A stretch of 64,000 nucleotides of DNA. Source: Hyphococcus luteus. Its GTDB lineage: Bacteria; Pseudomonadota; Alphaproteobacteria; Caulobacterales; Parvularculaceae. The notes under the pieces are model-generated. The model was not told the DNA's origin, searched no databases, and saw nothing but the letters and a program-made list of their open reading frames with translations. Numbering within the stretch: position 1 is the stretch's first letter; each line of letters opens with the position of its first letter. The translations under genes were made by a program, and so were the position numbers. The stretch lies in NCBI RefSeq assembly GCF_002943565.1, contig NZ_PJCH01000001.1, forward strand, positions 496,001-560,000, written 5' to 3'. Shown one piece after another: positions 40,087 through 50,092 of this stretch.

Positions 40087-41604
40087 CTACGCTTTTTCTT
40101 TTGCGGCGCTTTTGGCGAATAGCCCGGTCCACTCGATGGCGCGTTTGGGTTCGCCGCAGCCATCCCCGAAACTGAATCCGCATTCGCCGCGAAGGTCGTA
40201 GGCATCTTCGGCGTATTCACGGTGCGTTGTGGGGATGACGAAACGGTCTTCGTAATTGGCGATCGCCATCAGGCGGTACATCTCGTCAATCTGGCCGCCC
40301 GTCATGCCGACTTTGCCGGGGAGCGTTTCGTCCGCATCGCCTTCATAGTGTTTCGATCGCATGTAGGCGCGCATGGCGATCAGCTTTTCGAGCGCCCTGG
40401 CGACGGGCTCCTCATCGCCCGCCGTCAACAGATTGGCGAGATACTGCATGGGGATGCGAAGGTCGCGGACATTCGGCATCGCGCCTTTTTCACCGAAGGC
40501 GCCGGCCTCGGCCATCGACTGGATGGGCGACAAGGGCGGCACATACCAGACCATGGGAAGCGTGCGATATTCCGGATGCAGCGGAAATGCGATTTTCCAC
40601 TCCATCGCCATTTTCCAGATCGGCGATTTTTTCGCCGCGTCCAGCCAGGCTTCCGGGACCCCATCCTTACGGGCCTGGGCTTGCACCTCTGGATCGTTAG
40701 GATCGAGAAAAAGGTCGAGATGGCTCTGATAAAGGTCCGTTTCCTTTTCGACGCTCGCCGCTTCTTCGATCCGGTCGGCGTCGTAAAGGACGACGCCAAG
40801 ATAGCGAATGCGGCCCACGCAGGTTTCAGAACATACGGTCGGCTGGCCAGCCTCAAGGCGCGGATAGCAAAGCGTGCACTTTTCCGACTTGCCAGTGTTC
40901 CAGTTATAATAGATTTTTTTGTAAGGGCAGCCTGAAACGCACATCCGCCAGCCGCGGCACTTGTTCTGGTCGATCAGAACGACGCCGTCTTCTTCGCGTT
41001 TATAGATGGCGCCGGAAGGGCATACCGCGACGCAGGCCGGGTTAAGGCAGTGCTCGCAAAGCCGAGGCAGATACATCATGAATGTATTTTCGAACTGGCC
41101 GTAAATTTGTTTCTCGACCTTCTCGAAATTGTAGTCCGCCGACCGCTTGGAAAACTCGCCGCCTAAAATCTCTTCCCAATTCGGCCCTTTTCGAATCTTC
41201 TCTATTCTTTCGCCTGAAATCAGCGAACGCGGGCGCGCTGTTGGCGCAGTCTTCATTTTTGGCGCTTTTTGCAGGTGCTCGTAGTCAAAGGTAAACGGCT
41301 CATAGTAGTCGTCGATTTCCGGCAGGTCCGGATTGGCGAATATCTTCGACAATACGCCGAGCTTGCCGCCCATTTTCGGCTGGATTTTGCCGTTCTTTTT
41401 GCGCTCCCAGCCGCCGTTCCAGCGGGCTTGGTCCTCCCAGTCGTCAGGATAGCCAATCCCCGGTTTCGTTTCGACATTATTGAACCAGGCGTATTCAACG
41501 CCCTCGCGGCTCGTCCAAACGTTTTTACAGGTCACGGAACACGTATGGCACCCGATGCACTTATCGAGATTGAGCACCATGGAAATTTGGGCGCGGACTT
41601 TCAT
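40087..41604 (-). CDS. narH: Respiratory nitrate reductase beta subunit NarH
   Basis: 505 residues. It carries four ferredoxin-type cysteine groups: CIGCHTCSVTCKN at the start, CEHCLNPACVAVCPSG, CRGWRMCVSGCP with the tryptophan typical of the [3Fe-4S] site, and CTLCYPRLEAGQPTVCSETC. It relays electrons from NarI to NarG at the cytoplasmic face. The start overlaps the narG stop by 4 bases. Confidence 0.95.
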   Translation of the reverse strand: MKVRAQISMVLNLDKCIGCHTCSVTCKNVWTSREGVEYAWFNNVETKPGIGYPDDWEDQARWNGGWERKKNGKIQPKMGGKLGVLSKIFANPDLPEIDDYYEPFTFDYEHLQKAPKMKTAPTARPRSLISGERIEKIRKGPNWEEILGGEFSKRSADYNFEKVEKQIYGQFENTFMMYLPRLCEHCLNPACVAVCPSGAIYKREEDGVVLIDQNKCRGWRMCVSGCPYKKIYYNWNTGKSEKCTLCYPRLEAGQPTVCSETCVGRIRYLGVVLYDADRIEEAASVEKETDLYQSHLDLFLDPNDPEVQAQARKDGVPEAWLDAAKKSPIWKMAMEWKIAFPLHPEYRTLPMVWYVPPLSPIQSMAEAGAFGEKGAMPNVRDLRIPMQYLANLLTAGDEEPVARALEKLIAMRAYMRSKHYEGDADETLPGKVGMTGGQIDEMYRLMAIANYEDRFVIPTTHREYAEDAYDLRGECGFSFGDGCGEPKRAIEWTGLFAKSAAKEKA

Positions 41605-44600
41605 TCTGCGGCCTCCAGTTTTTCTTGGGCAGGTTGATCCATCCAGTCGATCTTGTTCATTTTCCGAACGATGACGAATTCATCCCGGTTAGAACCGACG
41701 GTCCCGTAATAATTGAAACCATAAGATTGCTGGGCGTATCCGCCGATCATGTGTGTCGGCTTCAATACAGTTCGCGTGACTGAATTGTGGATACCACCAC
41801 GCTGGCCGGTGATTTCCGAACCCGGCACATTCACAATTTTTTCCTGGGCGTGGTACATCATGACCATGCCCGGCTTCACGCGCTGAGACACCACCGCCCG
41901 GGCCGTCAGGGCGCCGTTGGTGTTGTAGGCTTCGATCCAGTCATTGTCCTCGATGCCTGCTTCACGGGCGTCATCTTCCGATAGCCAGACGATCGGGCCG
42001 CCTCTTGAAAGCGTCAACATCAGGAGGTTATCCGTATAGGTTGAGTGAATGCCCCATTTCTGGTGCGGCGTGATGAAGTTCAATACGACTTGCTTGTTGC
42101 CATTGTCCTTGGCGTTAATGACAGGAGCGATAGTTTTGGTGTCCACCGGCGGGCGATAAACACAAAGCGTCTCGCCGAAAGCGCGCATCCATAAATGATC
42201 CTGGTAGAGCTGCTGGCGCCCGGTGAGCGTCCGCCACGGGATCAGCTCATGCACATTGGTGTAGCCGGCGTTATAACAGACCTTTTCCGACTCAATGCCG
42301 GACCAGGTCGGCGATGAAATAATCTTTCGCGGTTGGGCGACGATGTCCCGGAACCGGATTTTCTCATCTTCCTTCGCCTCAGCGAGATGGGCATGTTCAC
42401 GTCCGGTCGCCTTTGAGAGCGCATCCCAGGCTTTGACCGCAACCTCGCCGTTGGTTTCTGGCGCCAGGGTGAGGATGACTTCCGCCGCGTCGATCGCGCT
42501 GTCGATACGCGGCAGGCCTTTGGCCGGTCCCTCCTCGGTTACGGCGCCGTTTAGCGCTTTCAGTTGCTCAATCTCATGTTCGGTGTTCCATGCAATCCCC
42601 TTACCGCCATTGCCAATGCTGGTCATCAGCGGCCCGACCGCCGTGTAGCGTTTGTAGAGATTGGGATAATCGCGCTCGACCACCGTCACCGCCGGCATGG
42701 TCTTACCGGGAATAGGCTCGGCTTCGTTCCGCTTCCAATCCTTGACGTCGAAAGGCTGTGCAAGTTCTCCGGCAGTGTCGTGCAGCATCGGCGTCAGCAC
42801 GACATCTTTTTCAACGCCTAACGCTTCAGGCGCGATTTCTGAAAACGATTTCGCGATGCCCTTGAAAATATCCCAGTCGCTTCTGCTTTCCCAAAGCGGG
42901 TCGACCGCGCTCGACAGCGGGTGGATAAAGGGATGCATGTCCGATGTATTGAGGTCGTTCTTTTCGTACCAAGTCGCCGTGGGCAGCGCGATGTCGGAAT
43001 AAACGCATGTGGTCGACATGCGGAAATCGATCGTCACAAGGAGGTCGAGTTTTCCTTCCGGCGCTTCGTCGCGCCACACGACTTCTTCAGGTTTTTGACC
43101 GCCGGTTTCACCGAGATCCTTGCCTTGAACGCCGTGATTGGTTCCGAGCAAGTGTTTCAGGAAATACTCATGCCCCTTCCCGGAAGATCCCAAAAGGTTC
43201 GAACGCCAGACAAATAGATTGCGCGGCCAGTTATCCGGCTTGTCCGGGTCCTCGCACGACATCTTCAAGGCGCCGGACTTCAGCGACTTCGCTACATAGT
43301 CTTGAACGTCGAGCCCCGCCGCCTCGGCCTCTTTGGTCAGCTCCAACGGGTTACGCTCCAGCTGTGGCGCGGACGGCAGCCAGCCCATGCGTTCGGCGCG
43401 CGCATTGAAATCGATGAAGGAGCCGTCCCAATGTCCTTCCGGCGCCAGTGGCGATAGGATTTCATCGACGCCCAGCGTCTCGTAACGCCACTGATCCGTA
43501 TGCGCATAGAAGAATGATGTCGAATTCATGTGACGCGGCGGGCGCGCCCAATCGAGGGCGAACGCCAGCGGTTGCCATCCCGTCTGCGGCCGCAGCTTCT
43601 CCTGCCCCACATAATGCGACCAGCCGCCCCCCGATTGACCGACACATCCGCACATCACCAGCATGTTGATGATGCCGCGGTAATTCATGTCCATGTGATA
43701 CCAGTGGTTGAGCCCCGCCCCGAGAATCACCATGGATTTGCCGCGCGTCTTTTCGGCGTTGTCGGCGAAACCGCGCGCGACAGCGATCACTTTGTCGCGC
43801 GCGACGCCGGTAATCTTTTCCTGCCAGGCCGGCGTGTAGGGCGTATCGTCATCGTAGGAGCTGGCGGCCCAGTCGCCGCCAAGCCCACGATCGACGCCGT
43901 AATTCGCCGCGAGTAGATCGAAAACCGTCGCGACCAGCGTTTCACCGTCTTTCAGCGTCAGGCGTTTGACGGGCACGCGGCGTTCAAGAACGTCCGGATG
44001 ATCCGTTCCGTGAAAATGGTCATGCTCTCGGTTGCCGAAATAGGGAAAGGCGACATCCGCGACGTCATCACGCGTCTCGATCAGCGAGATCGCAAGGTCG
44101 GTTTCATCGCCCTTGCCGGTCTTTTGTTCGAGATTCCATTTGCCCTGCTCTCCCCAGCGGAAGCCGATTGACCCTCGCGGGCAAACAATACCGTTCGCAC
44201 ACTTGTCATAGGCGACGGTCTTCCAATCGGGGTTGTTGGCCTCATTGAGAGATCCGTCAAAATCTGAAGCGCGCAGCAGCCGGTCGGGAACGAGTCGACC
44301 GTCTTTCTTCACGAGCCGGACCAGCATCGGCATATCGGTATATTGCCGGGCGTATTCCTGAAAATACGGTACCTGCCGGTCGATGTAATATTCCTTGAGG
44401 ATTACGTGACCAAACGCCATGGCGAGCGCTGCATCGGTGCCCTGTTTCGGGGAAAGCCACATGTCGCCGAATTTCGAAGCCTCGGAATAATCCGGCGAGA
44501 TCACGACGCTTTTGGCGCCTTTGTAGCGAACCTCGGTATAGAAATGTGCGTCCGGGGTCCGCGTCTGGGGGACATTCGACCCCCACAGCATCAAGAAACC

Positions 44601-45338
44601 GGAATTATACCAGTCCGCGCTTTCGGGGACGTCGGTCTGCTCGCCCCAGGTCATCGGGCTCGCCGGCGGCAAGTCGCAATACCAGTCGTAAAAGCTCATG
44701 CAGGTTCCGCCGAGGAGCGACAGATACCGCGAACCCGCCGCATAGGAGACCATGGACATGGCGGGGATCGGCGAGAAACCAATCACCCGGTCGGGACCGT
44801 ATTTTTTCGCCGTATAGGCGTTTGACGCCGCGATGATTTCGTTCACTTCACTCCAGTCGGCGCGAATGAAACCGCCGAGGCCCCGTTGGCGCACATAGGA
44901 TGCGCGCGTTTCGGGGTCCTCGACGATCGACGCCCAGGCCGCGATTGGGGAGGTTGTTTCGCGGGCCTTGCGCCACGCCTTCATAAGCGCACTGCGAATC
45001 AGCGGATGCTTGAGACGATTTCCGCTATAGAGATACCAGCTGTAACTGGCGCCGCGCGAACAACCGCGCGGTTCATGATTTGGAAGGTCCGGCCTTGTGC
45101 GCGGATAGTCCGTCTGCTGGGTTTCCCAGGTAACGATACCGCCCTTGACATAAATCTTCCAGCTGCATGACCCCGTGCAATTCACGCCATGCGTAGACCG
45201 GACAATTTTGTCGTGCTGCCAACGTTTGCGATAGGCGTCTTCCCAGGTCCGGTCCTCTTTCGTCAGAACGCCGTGACCGTTTGAATAATCACCAACGCGA
45301 TTTTTAAAATAAGTAAGTCTGTTCAGAACGTGGCTCAT
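41601..45338 (-). CDS. narG: Respiratory nitrate reductase alpha subunit NarG
   Basis: 1245 residues. Molybdo-bis-MGD enzyme reducing nitrate to nitrite in the cytoplasm. The FS0 cluster motif is STHGVNCTGSCSWKIYV, with its His and cysteines. The following region (WETQQTDYPRTRPDLPNHEPRGC) and MSFYDWYCDLPPASPMTWGEQTD with the molybdenum aspartate are NarG-specific. It is membrane-bound through NarHI, with no Tat signal as expected. The start overlaps the narK stop by 4 bases (ATGA), so narK and narG are coupled. Confidence 0.96.
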   Translation of the reverse strand: MSHVLNRLTYFKNRVGDYSNGHGVLTKEDRTWEDAYRKRWQHDKIVRSTHGVNCTGSCSWKIYVKGGIVTWETQQTDYPRTRPDLPNHEPRGCSRGASYSWYLYSGNRLKHPLIRSALMKAWRKARETTSPIAAWASIVEDPETRASYVRQRGLGGFIRADWSEVNEIIAASNAYTAKKYGPDRVIGFSPIPAMSMVSYAAGSRYLSLLGGTCMSFYDWYCDLPPASPMTWGEQTDVPESADWYNSGFLMLWGSNVPQTRTPDAHFYTEVRYKGAKSVVISPDYSEASKFGDMWLSPKQGTDAALAMAFGHVILKEYYIDRQVPYFQEYARQYTDMPMLVRLVKKDGRLVPDRLLRASDFDGSLNEANNPDWKTVAYDKCANGIVCPRGSIGFRWGEQGKWNLEQKTGKGDETDLAISLIETRDDVADVAFPYFGNREHDHFHGTDHPDVLERRVPVKRLTLKDGETLVATVFDLLAANYGVDRGLGGDWAASSYDDDTPYTPAWQEKITGVARDKVIAVARGFADNAEKTRGKSMVILGAGLNHWYHMDMNYRGIINMLVMCGCVGQSGGGWSHYVGQEKLRPQTGWQPLAFALDWARPPRHMNSTSFFYAHTDQWRYETLGVDEILSPLAPEGHWDGSFIDFNARAERMGWLPSAPQLERNPLELTKEAEAAGLDVQDYVAKSLKSGALKMSCEDPDKPDNWPRNLFVWRSNLLGSSGKGHEYFLKHLLGTNHGVQGKDLGETGGQKPEEVVWRDEAPEGKLDLLVTIDFRMSTTCVYSDIALPTATWYEKNDLNTSDMHPFIHPLSSAVDPLWESRSDWDIFKGIAKSFSEIAPEALGVEKDVVLTPMLHDTAGELAQPFDVKDWKRNEAEPIPGKTMPAVTVVERDYPNLYKRYTAVGPLMTSIGNGGKGIAWNTEHEIEQLKALNGAVTEEGPAKGLPRIDSAIDAAEVILTLAPETNGEVAVKAWDALSKATGREHAHLAEAKEDEKIRFRDIVAQPRKIISSPTWSGIESEKVCYNAGYTNVHELIPWRTLTGRQQLYQDHLWMRAFGETLCVYRPPVDTKTIAPVINAKDNGNKQVVLNFITPHQKWGIHSTYTDNLLMLTLSRGGPIVWLSEDDAREAGIEDNDWIEAYNTNGALTARAVVSQRVKPGMVMMYHAQEKIVNVPGSEITGQRGGIHNSVTRTVLKPTHMIGGYAQQSYGFNYYGTVGSNRDEFVIVRKMNKIDWMDQPAQEKLEAAE

Positions 45339-48094
45339 GCCGCGCCTCCCTGAGCGATTGTGGAACTTGGCGTGGATTGAGGCGCAGCATGCCGGCCGCG
45401 CTCAATGTCATGAAGCAAGCCGCCTTTGCGGGAATAAACAATCCATGTGACCACCGCGCAAAGCACGTAGAATGCCAGAAAACACAAGAGCGCAGCTTCC
45501 GGCCCGCCAGTTGCAGCGATTGAAGTGCCGTAAGACTTCGGGATGAAGAAAGCGCCATAGGCCGCGATCGCCGATGTAAATCCGATAATGGCCGCCGACT
45601 CTTTCTCTGCCTGACGCAGGCGTACATTAGCGTCGAGTTCAGGCATCAGACGCGGCATTTCTTCGCGCATCATGATTGGAATCATCTGGAAGGTGGATGC
45701 GTTGCCGACGCCTGTTGCGAAAAAGAGCACCATGAACATTGCGAAGAAGCCCCAGAATGCGCCCGGCTGGTCTTTCATCCCGAGGAAATAAAGAACGCCG
45801 GCGACAGCGACGATCATCAGAAGAAACACCCAAAAGGTTACACGCGCGCCTCCCCATTTGTCCGAGACCCATCCCGTCATGGAGCGCGATAGGGCGCCGA
45901 CGAACGGCCCGAGAAAGGCGAACTGGAGTGCGTTGATCTGAGGAAACTCAGTTTTCATGAGAAGCGGGAAACCGGCCGAATAGCCGATAAAAGAACCGAA
46001 GGTGCCGGTATAAAGAAGGCACATGATCCAGTTGTGCTTGCGCGAAAAGATCACCGCTTGCTCGGCGAAAGACGCCCGAGCTGAAGCAATATCATTCATG
46101 CCGAACCAGGCCGCCGCGGTCGAAACCAGAAGAAACGGCACCCAGATAAAGCCGGCGTTCTGCAGCCACAGGCGCTGCCCCTCCGCAGTCACCTGCGCAT
46201 CGCCGCCCATAACGCCGAATACGCCGGCGGTGATGGCGAGCGGCACCGCGAATTGCATGACACTCACCCCGAGATTGCCGAGTCCGGCATTCAGCGCCAA
46301 TGCATGGCCTTTTTCCTTCTTGGGAAAGAAGAAGCTGATATTGGCCATGGAGGAGGCGAAATTGCCGCCCCCAAAGCCGCACAGAAGCGCGAGCACCAGG
46401 AACAGGAAATACGGAGTCTCCGGATCCTGAACGGCGTATCCAATGCCGAACGCAGGTATAAGCAGCGAAGCCGTGGTCAGCGTCGTCCACAAGCGGCCGC
46501 CAAAAATCGGCACCATGAAGGAATAGAAAATCCGGAGTGTCGCCCCTGACAATCCCGGCAACGCCGCAAGCCAAAATAATTGATCCGTCGTATAGTCAAA
46601 ACCGATTGCGGGCAGTTTTGCGACGACAACAGACCAGACCATCCAGACGGCGAATGCAAGAAGGAGAGCCGGGATTGAAATCCACAAGTTCCGATTCGCG
46701 ATTCGCTTGCCTTTCTCCTCCCAGAAGGCGTCATCGTCAGGGCGCCAGTCCTCCAGAACGGGGTTGGTTTTTTCGCCATGCTCCGCCGTATGGATCTCCT
46801 GCAGCTCCGGAAATTGCGGCAAGGCGCCAAGTTCCGGCGCCAACGCCTTTTCCTCCATGCGCCGGATGGCGAAATGCATCCATGCAAGCGAGATCGCAAC
46901 GATTGCGAACAGGAGCATGAAACAGCTTGTCCAGACGCCGGTAAGATCATTCATGACGCCGAACGCAATCGGCAGGACGAAACCGCCAAGGCCGCCGATC
47001 ATGCCCACAAGGCCGCCGACGGCGCCGACATGATCGGGGTAATAGACGGGAATATGCTTGTAGACCGCCGCTTTTCCCAGAGACATGAAGAAACCAAGGA
47101 CAAAAATGAGAATGACAAATGGCACAAGTCCCATCTGCGTTGAAAAGGCGATCGGCCCGTCAATGCCGTGGATGACATAATCCGTGTGCGGATAGGATAA
47201 CATAAAGACGCAAATAATGGACACGATGAATGTCCAGTACATCACCTTGCGGGCGCCGATTTTGTCGGAGAGATAACCGCCATAGGCGCGAAAGAGACTG
47301 GCCGGCACCGCATAAAACGCCGCCAGCATCCCCGCCGTCTTGATCTCGAGTCCGTAAACGCCGATCAGATAACGCGGCAGCCACAGGGCGAGCGCGACAA
47401 AGGCGCCGAAGACAAAGAAATAATAAAGCGCGAAGCGCCAAACCTGAAGGTTCCGCAACGGCTCCAGCTCCAAAAGCGCAGAGCGTGGCTTTTCGCCGCG
47501 CGCCTTGCGCGCCAGCGTCGACGGGTCTTCCTTCGTAACAAGAAAGAACAAAACCGCAAGCGCCATCAAAACAAGCGCATATATTTGCGCGGTGCGTTCC
47601 CAGCCAACGGCGACGAGAATGAAAGGCGCTGCAAAGTTCGTAATCGCGGCGCCGACATTGCCCATACCAAAAACGCCAAGCGCCGTTCCCTGCCTTTCAT
47701 TGGGAAACCACTTCGAAGTATAGGCGATACCGACAGCAAAAGATCCGCCGGCAAGGCCAACGCCCAATGCCGCCGCCAAGAACATCGGATAGGTGCTGAC
47801 GGTGGAAAGAAGCCAGGCGGCGACAGCAGCAAAGAACATGACGGCGGCGAAAACCTTTCGCCCGCCGAATTGATCGGTCCAGATTCCCAGGAATATCCGG
47901 CTGATGGAGCCCGTCAGGATCGGCGTCGCCACTAGCAAACCGAATTCGGTTTCGCTTAAACCGAGGTCCTGTTTGATTTGGACGCCGATGATCGAGAAAA
48001 TCGTCCACACGGCGAAACACGCCGTGAAGGCGATTGTGCTTGCGCCGAGTGCTCTGTTTTGCTGACCGCGGGTCACGCCTGCCAAATATTCCAT
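45335..48094 (-). CDS. narK: NarK1-NarK2 fusion nitrate/nitrite transporter
   Basis: 919 residues from the ATG at 48094, with GGAGG upstream. The longer frame to 48286 covers the promoter and FNR box. Two complete 12-helix MFS units are joined. The first unit has FAVWTIFSIIGVQIKQDLGLSETEFGLL and GGSFAVGIAYTSKWFPNERQGTALG. The second has LRIFYSFMVPIFGGRLWT and NISFFFPKKEKGHALALNAGLGNLG. Such fusions (as in Paracoccus) combine a nitrate/proton symporter and a nitrate/nitrite antiporter. It is the first gene of the nar operon and is probably activated from the FNR box at 48273. Confidence 0.93.
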   Translation of the reverse strand: MEYLAGVTRGQQNRALGASTIAFTACFAVWTIFSIIGVQIKQDLGLSETEFGLLVATPILTGSISRIFLGIWTDQFGGRKVFAAVMFFAAVAAWLLSTVSTYPMFLAAALGVGLAGGSFAVGIAYTSKWFPNERQGTALGVFGMGNVGAAITNFAAPFILVAVGWERTAQIYALVLMALAVLFFLVTKEDPSTLARKARGEKPRSALLELEPLRNLQVWRFALYYFFVFGAFVALALWLPRYLIGVYGLEIKTAGMLAAFYAVPASLFRAYGGYLSDKIGARKVMYWTFIVSIICVFMLSYPHTDYVIHGIDGPIAFSTQMGLVPFVILIFVLGFFMSLGKAAVYKHIPVYYPDHVGAVGGLVGMIGGLGGFVLPIAFGVMNDLTGVWTSCFMLLFAIVAISLAWMHFAIRRMEEKALAPELGALPQFPELQEIHTAEHGEKTNPVLEDWRPDDDAFWEEKGKRIANRNLWISIPALLLAFAVWMVWSVVVAKLPAIGFDYTTDQLFWLAALPGLSGATLRIFYSFMVPIFGGRLWTTLTTASLLIPAFGIGYAVQDPETPYFLFLVLALLCGFGGGNFASSMANISFFFPKKEKGHALALNAGLGNLGVSVMQFAVPLAITAGVFGVMGGDAQVTAEGQRLWLQNAGFIWVPFLLVSTAAAWFGMNDIASARASFAEQAVIFSRKHNWIMCLLYTGTFGSFIGYSAGFPLLMKTEFPQINALQFAFLGPFVGALSRSMTGWVSDKWGGARVTFWVFLLMIVAVAGVLYFLGMKDQPGAFWGFFAMFMVLFFATGVGNASTFQMIPIMMREEMPRLMPELDANVRLRQAEKESAAIIGFTSAIAAYGAFFIPKSYGTSIAATGGPEAALLCFLAFYVLCAVVTWIVYSRKGGLLHDIERGRHAAPQSTPSSTIAQGGAA

Positions 48095-48272
48095 CGCTCC
48101 GCCTCCGGGCTGATTAGAATCTTGGCGGCTTTTCTGCGCTGTAATTTTCCCTTTCAAAATTCGACGTCTCGTCACGCATCGCTCATTTGCGCTCCTGAGC
48201 TTTACAATTTGACATATGAAGCCGCCGACTTGATCTGGGTCGCGCTCGCCCTGAAAAACGCCAAATTCAGTC

Positions 48273-48286
48273 TTGACATTTATCAA
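48273..48286. promoter_or_regulatory. FNR box between narK and crp/fnr gene
   Basis: TTGAC-ATTT-ATCAA differs from the FNR consensus at one base. For narK it predicts transcription start near 48238 (144-base leader). For the regulator gene it predicts a start near 48321, just before its start codon. It could serve either or both. Confidence 0.65.
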
Positions 48287-48333
48287 TACGCATCGAAAAC
48301 TTCGTCAAATTTCTAGCATTTCTTCCCTAGTCA

Positions 48334-49077
48334 GTGGCCAGGAACCCGAGATTGCGCGAGGAAGACAAACAGGTCGTCCGAAATTTAAGCCTCTTCCATG
48401 ACATGGACGCAGGCCGCTTCGATGGCCTCGTCAATGCAGCGTTTCTCCAGCGATTTCCCGAGCGCGTTGTCCTTATCAAGGAAGGCGAGCCGTCGGATTT
48501 TCTTCATGTCGTGATCGACGGGGTTGTTGAACTCTTCGCTGCCCTGGACGGGCGAGAGAGCACGATGACAGTGCTGAGCCCCGTTTCTACTTTCATTCTG
48601 GCGGCGGTACTGAAAGACGCTGTATACCTTATGTCCGCACGAACGCGCACGGCGTCGCGTGTCTTGATGATACCCGCCAAGAGCGTCCGTGACGCCATGG
48701 CCGAAGACGACGCCTTTGCGCGATCTATTGTAAGTGAGCTTGCCAATTGTTATCGCGGCGTCGTACGAAATCAGAAAAACCTCAAGCTGCGCACCGGCGT
48801 TGAACGTCTTGCGAGCTATCTGGCGCACCAGCATGTCCGACAAGGAAATTCGGGGCGCTTCACGCTGCCTATCGATAAGAAAACCCTTGCTTCCATGCTC
48901 GGCATGACGCCTGAAAATCTGTCGCGCTCATTTTCGGCCTTGCGGAAAATCGGCGTCACCGTGTCCGGGCCTGATATCATCGTCGAGGATGCGGAAGCGT
49001 TGATCGAAATCGCTCGAAACGCGCCGCTCATCGATAATTTTCCGCCACGCTGCGATCACCCAGCAGGAAAGGACTAG
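48334..49077 (+). CDS. Crp/Fnr-family regulator beside nar operon
   Basis: 247 residues from a GTG at 48334 with no good ribosome-binding site; the true start may be later. Beta-barrel domain (LHVVIDGVVELFAALDGRES) and Crp-type helix-turn-helix (LPIDKKTLASMLGMTPENLS, then RSFSALRKIGV). No FNR-type cysteine cluster is present at the N-terminus, so it is unlikely to bind an Fe-S cluster. Divergent from narK and adjacent to an FNR box, it may be a NarR/DnrD-like regulator of nitrate respiration. Its exact subgroup is unclear. Confidence 0.8.
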   Translation: MARNPRLREEDKQVVRNLSLFHDMDAGRFDGLVNAAFLQRFPERVVLIKEGEPSDFLHVVIDGVVELFAALDGRESTMTVLSPVSTFILAAVLKDAVYLMSARTRTASRVLMIPAKSVRDAMAEDDAFARSIVSELANCYRGVVRNQKNLKLRTGVERLASYLAHQHVRQGNSGRFTLPIDKKTLASMLGMTPENLSRSFSALRKIGVTVSGPDIIVEDAEALIEIARNAPLIDNFPPRCDHPAGKD

Positions 49078-49079
49078 TC

Positions 49080-49391
49080 ATGTCAGAAAAGCTTCCAGCC
49101 GCCGCCGGCAACATCGCCGACGCCTACCCGGAGATTTGGAAGGCTTACGCCGCTTTCGGCAAGGCGATTTCCGACGCGGGACCGCTCGACGCTAAAACAC
49201 GCCGCCTCGTTAACCTGGCGCTGGCGATAGGCGGTCGTTCAGAAGGCGCAGCTCACTCCCATGCGCGCCAGGCATTGTCTGAGGGACTCACGAAAGAAGA
49301 AATCAAGCATGTCGCATTGCTCGCCATGACAACGCTCGGTTTTCCGCAGGGCGTCGCCGGGCTCAGCTGGATCAAGGATGTAACGGATTGA
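49080..49391 (+). CDS. Carboxymuconolactone-decarboxylase/AhpD-like protein without CxxC
   Basis: 103 residues beginning 2 bases after the regulator gene. Family core: WKAYAAFGKAISDAGPLDAKTRRLVNLALAIG (TRRLVNLALAIG), AAHSHARQALSEGLTKEEIKHVALLA. Where AhpD-type members have CxxC, this protein reads SEGA, keeping only the downstream histidine. Thiol peroxidase activity is therefore unlikely. A different small-molecule role is possible. It is likely co-translated with the regulator. Confidence 0.8.
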   Translation: MSEKLPAAAGNIADAYPEIWKAYAAFGKAISDAGPLDAKTRRLVNLALAIGGRSEGAAHSHARQALSEGLTKEEIKHVALLAMTTLGFPQGVAGLSWIKDVTD

Positions 49392-49543
49392 ACACGGGCG
49401 CTTTAAGAAGCCTGACCGAAATTCTTGCAAAATATCTGGCCCATTGTTGTATGTTTCTAGACGGAATATTCATCCCCCTGCGACGATTTTGACCTGCACC
49501 TTATGAATAATCGGGAGTAGAGTCGGCGCGCAGAGAGGTGTCT

Positions 49544-50092
49544 ATGGCGACGCTCATCACCGACCTTGAAGCTGATCACGCCCGATTCAGGCGTTATCTT
49601 GCCTGGCTTAATCAGGAAATTGGCAAGCTTGCCGCTGGAACGAGCCCCGATTATTTATTGCTAAATGAACTAGCGACTTATTTCGCCGATTACCCCGATG
49701 AGCTGCATCACAAGAAGGAAGACATAGTGTATGCGCACCTTGCTGAAAAGGCTCGGCGCAGAGACCTAGCACTCGAAAATTTGCAGGAACAGCATTCAGA
49801 ATTATCAGGACGCGCCAAACGCTTCGCGGAGATTGTTCTTATGATTATAAACAACGAACAGCTTCCAATCGCCGTAATCGTCGAAGAAGCCTCCGCTTAT
49901 CGAACCATCCTCACCGCGCATATGTCCTGCGAAGAGACCTCTTTGTTCGAGCCCGCGCGGACCTTGCTCAAGAAAGATGATTGGTGGGAAATCGAACAGG
50001 CTATCGGTGATCTTTATGCCGACGAAATCAACTTTGAGAAAGCCCGCTCCGTCCTGGCGGTTGAAAAATTGCTGGATAGCTACGGCCGGTAG
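49544..50092 (+). CDS. Hemerythrin-domain protein
   Basis: 182 residues from the ATG at 49544 (AGAGAGG upstream). A GTG at 49538 is an alternative. HHE-type iron ligands: DLEADHARFRRYL, PDELHHKKEDIVYAHL, LQEQHSELSGRA and LTAHMSCEETSLFEPA. It may bind NO or O2 and protect the nitrate-respiration enzymes. It is separated from the gene before by 152 bases with no FNR box in between. Confidence 0.82.
   Translation: MATLITDLEADHARFRRYLAWLNQEIGKLAAGTSPDYLLLNELATYFADYPDELHHKKEDIVYAHLAEKARRRDLALENLQEQHSELSGRAKRFAEIVLMIINNEQLPIAVIVEEASAYRTILTAHMSCEETSLFEPARTLLKKDDWWEIEQAIGDLYADEINFEKARSVLAVEKLLDSYGR

Noticed and set aside
45335-48286. NarK starting at 48286
   Set aside because: The extension spans the FNR box and lacks a ribosome-binding site. 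The ATG at 48094 has GGAGG.
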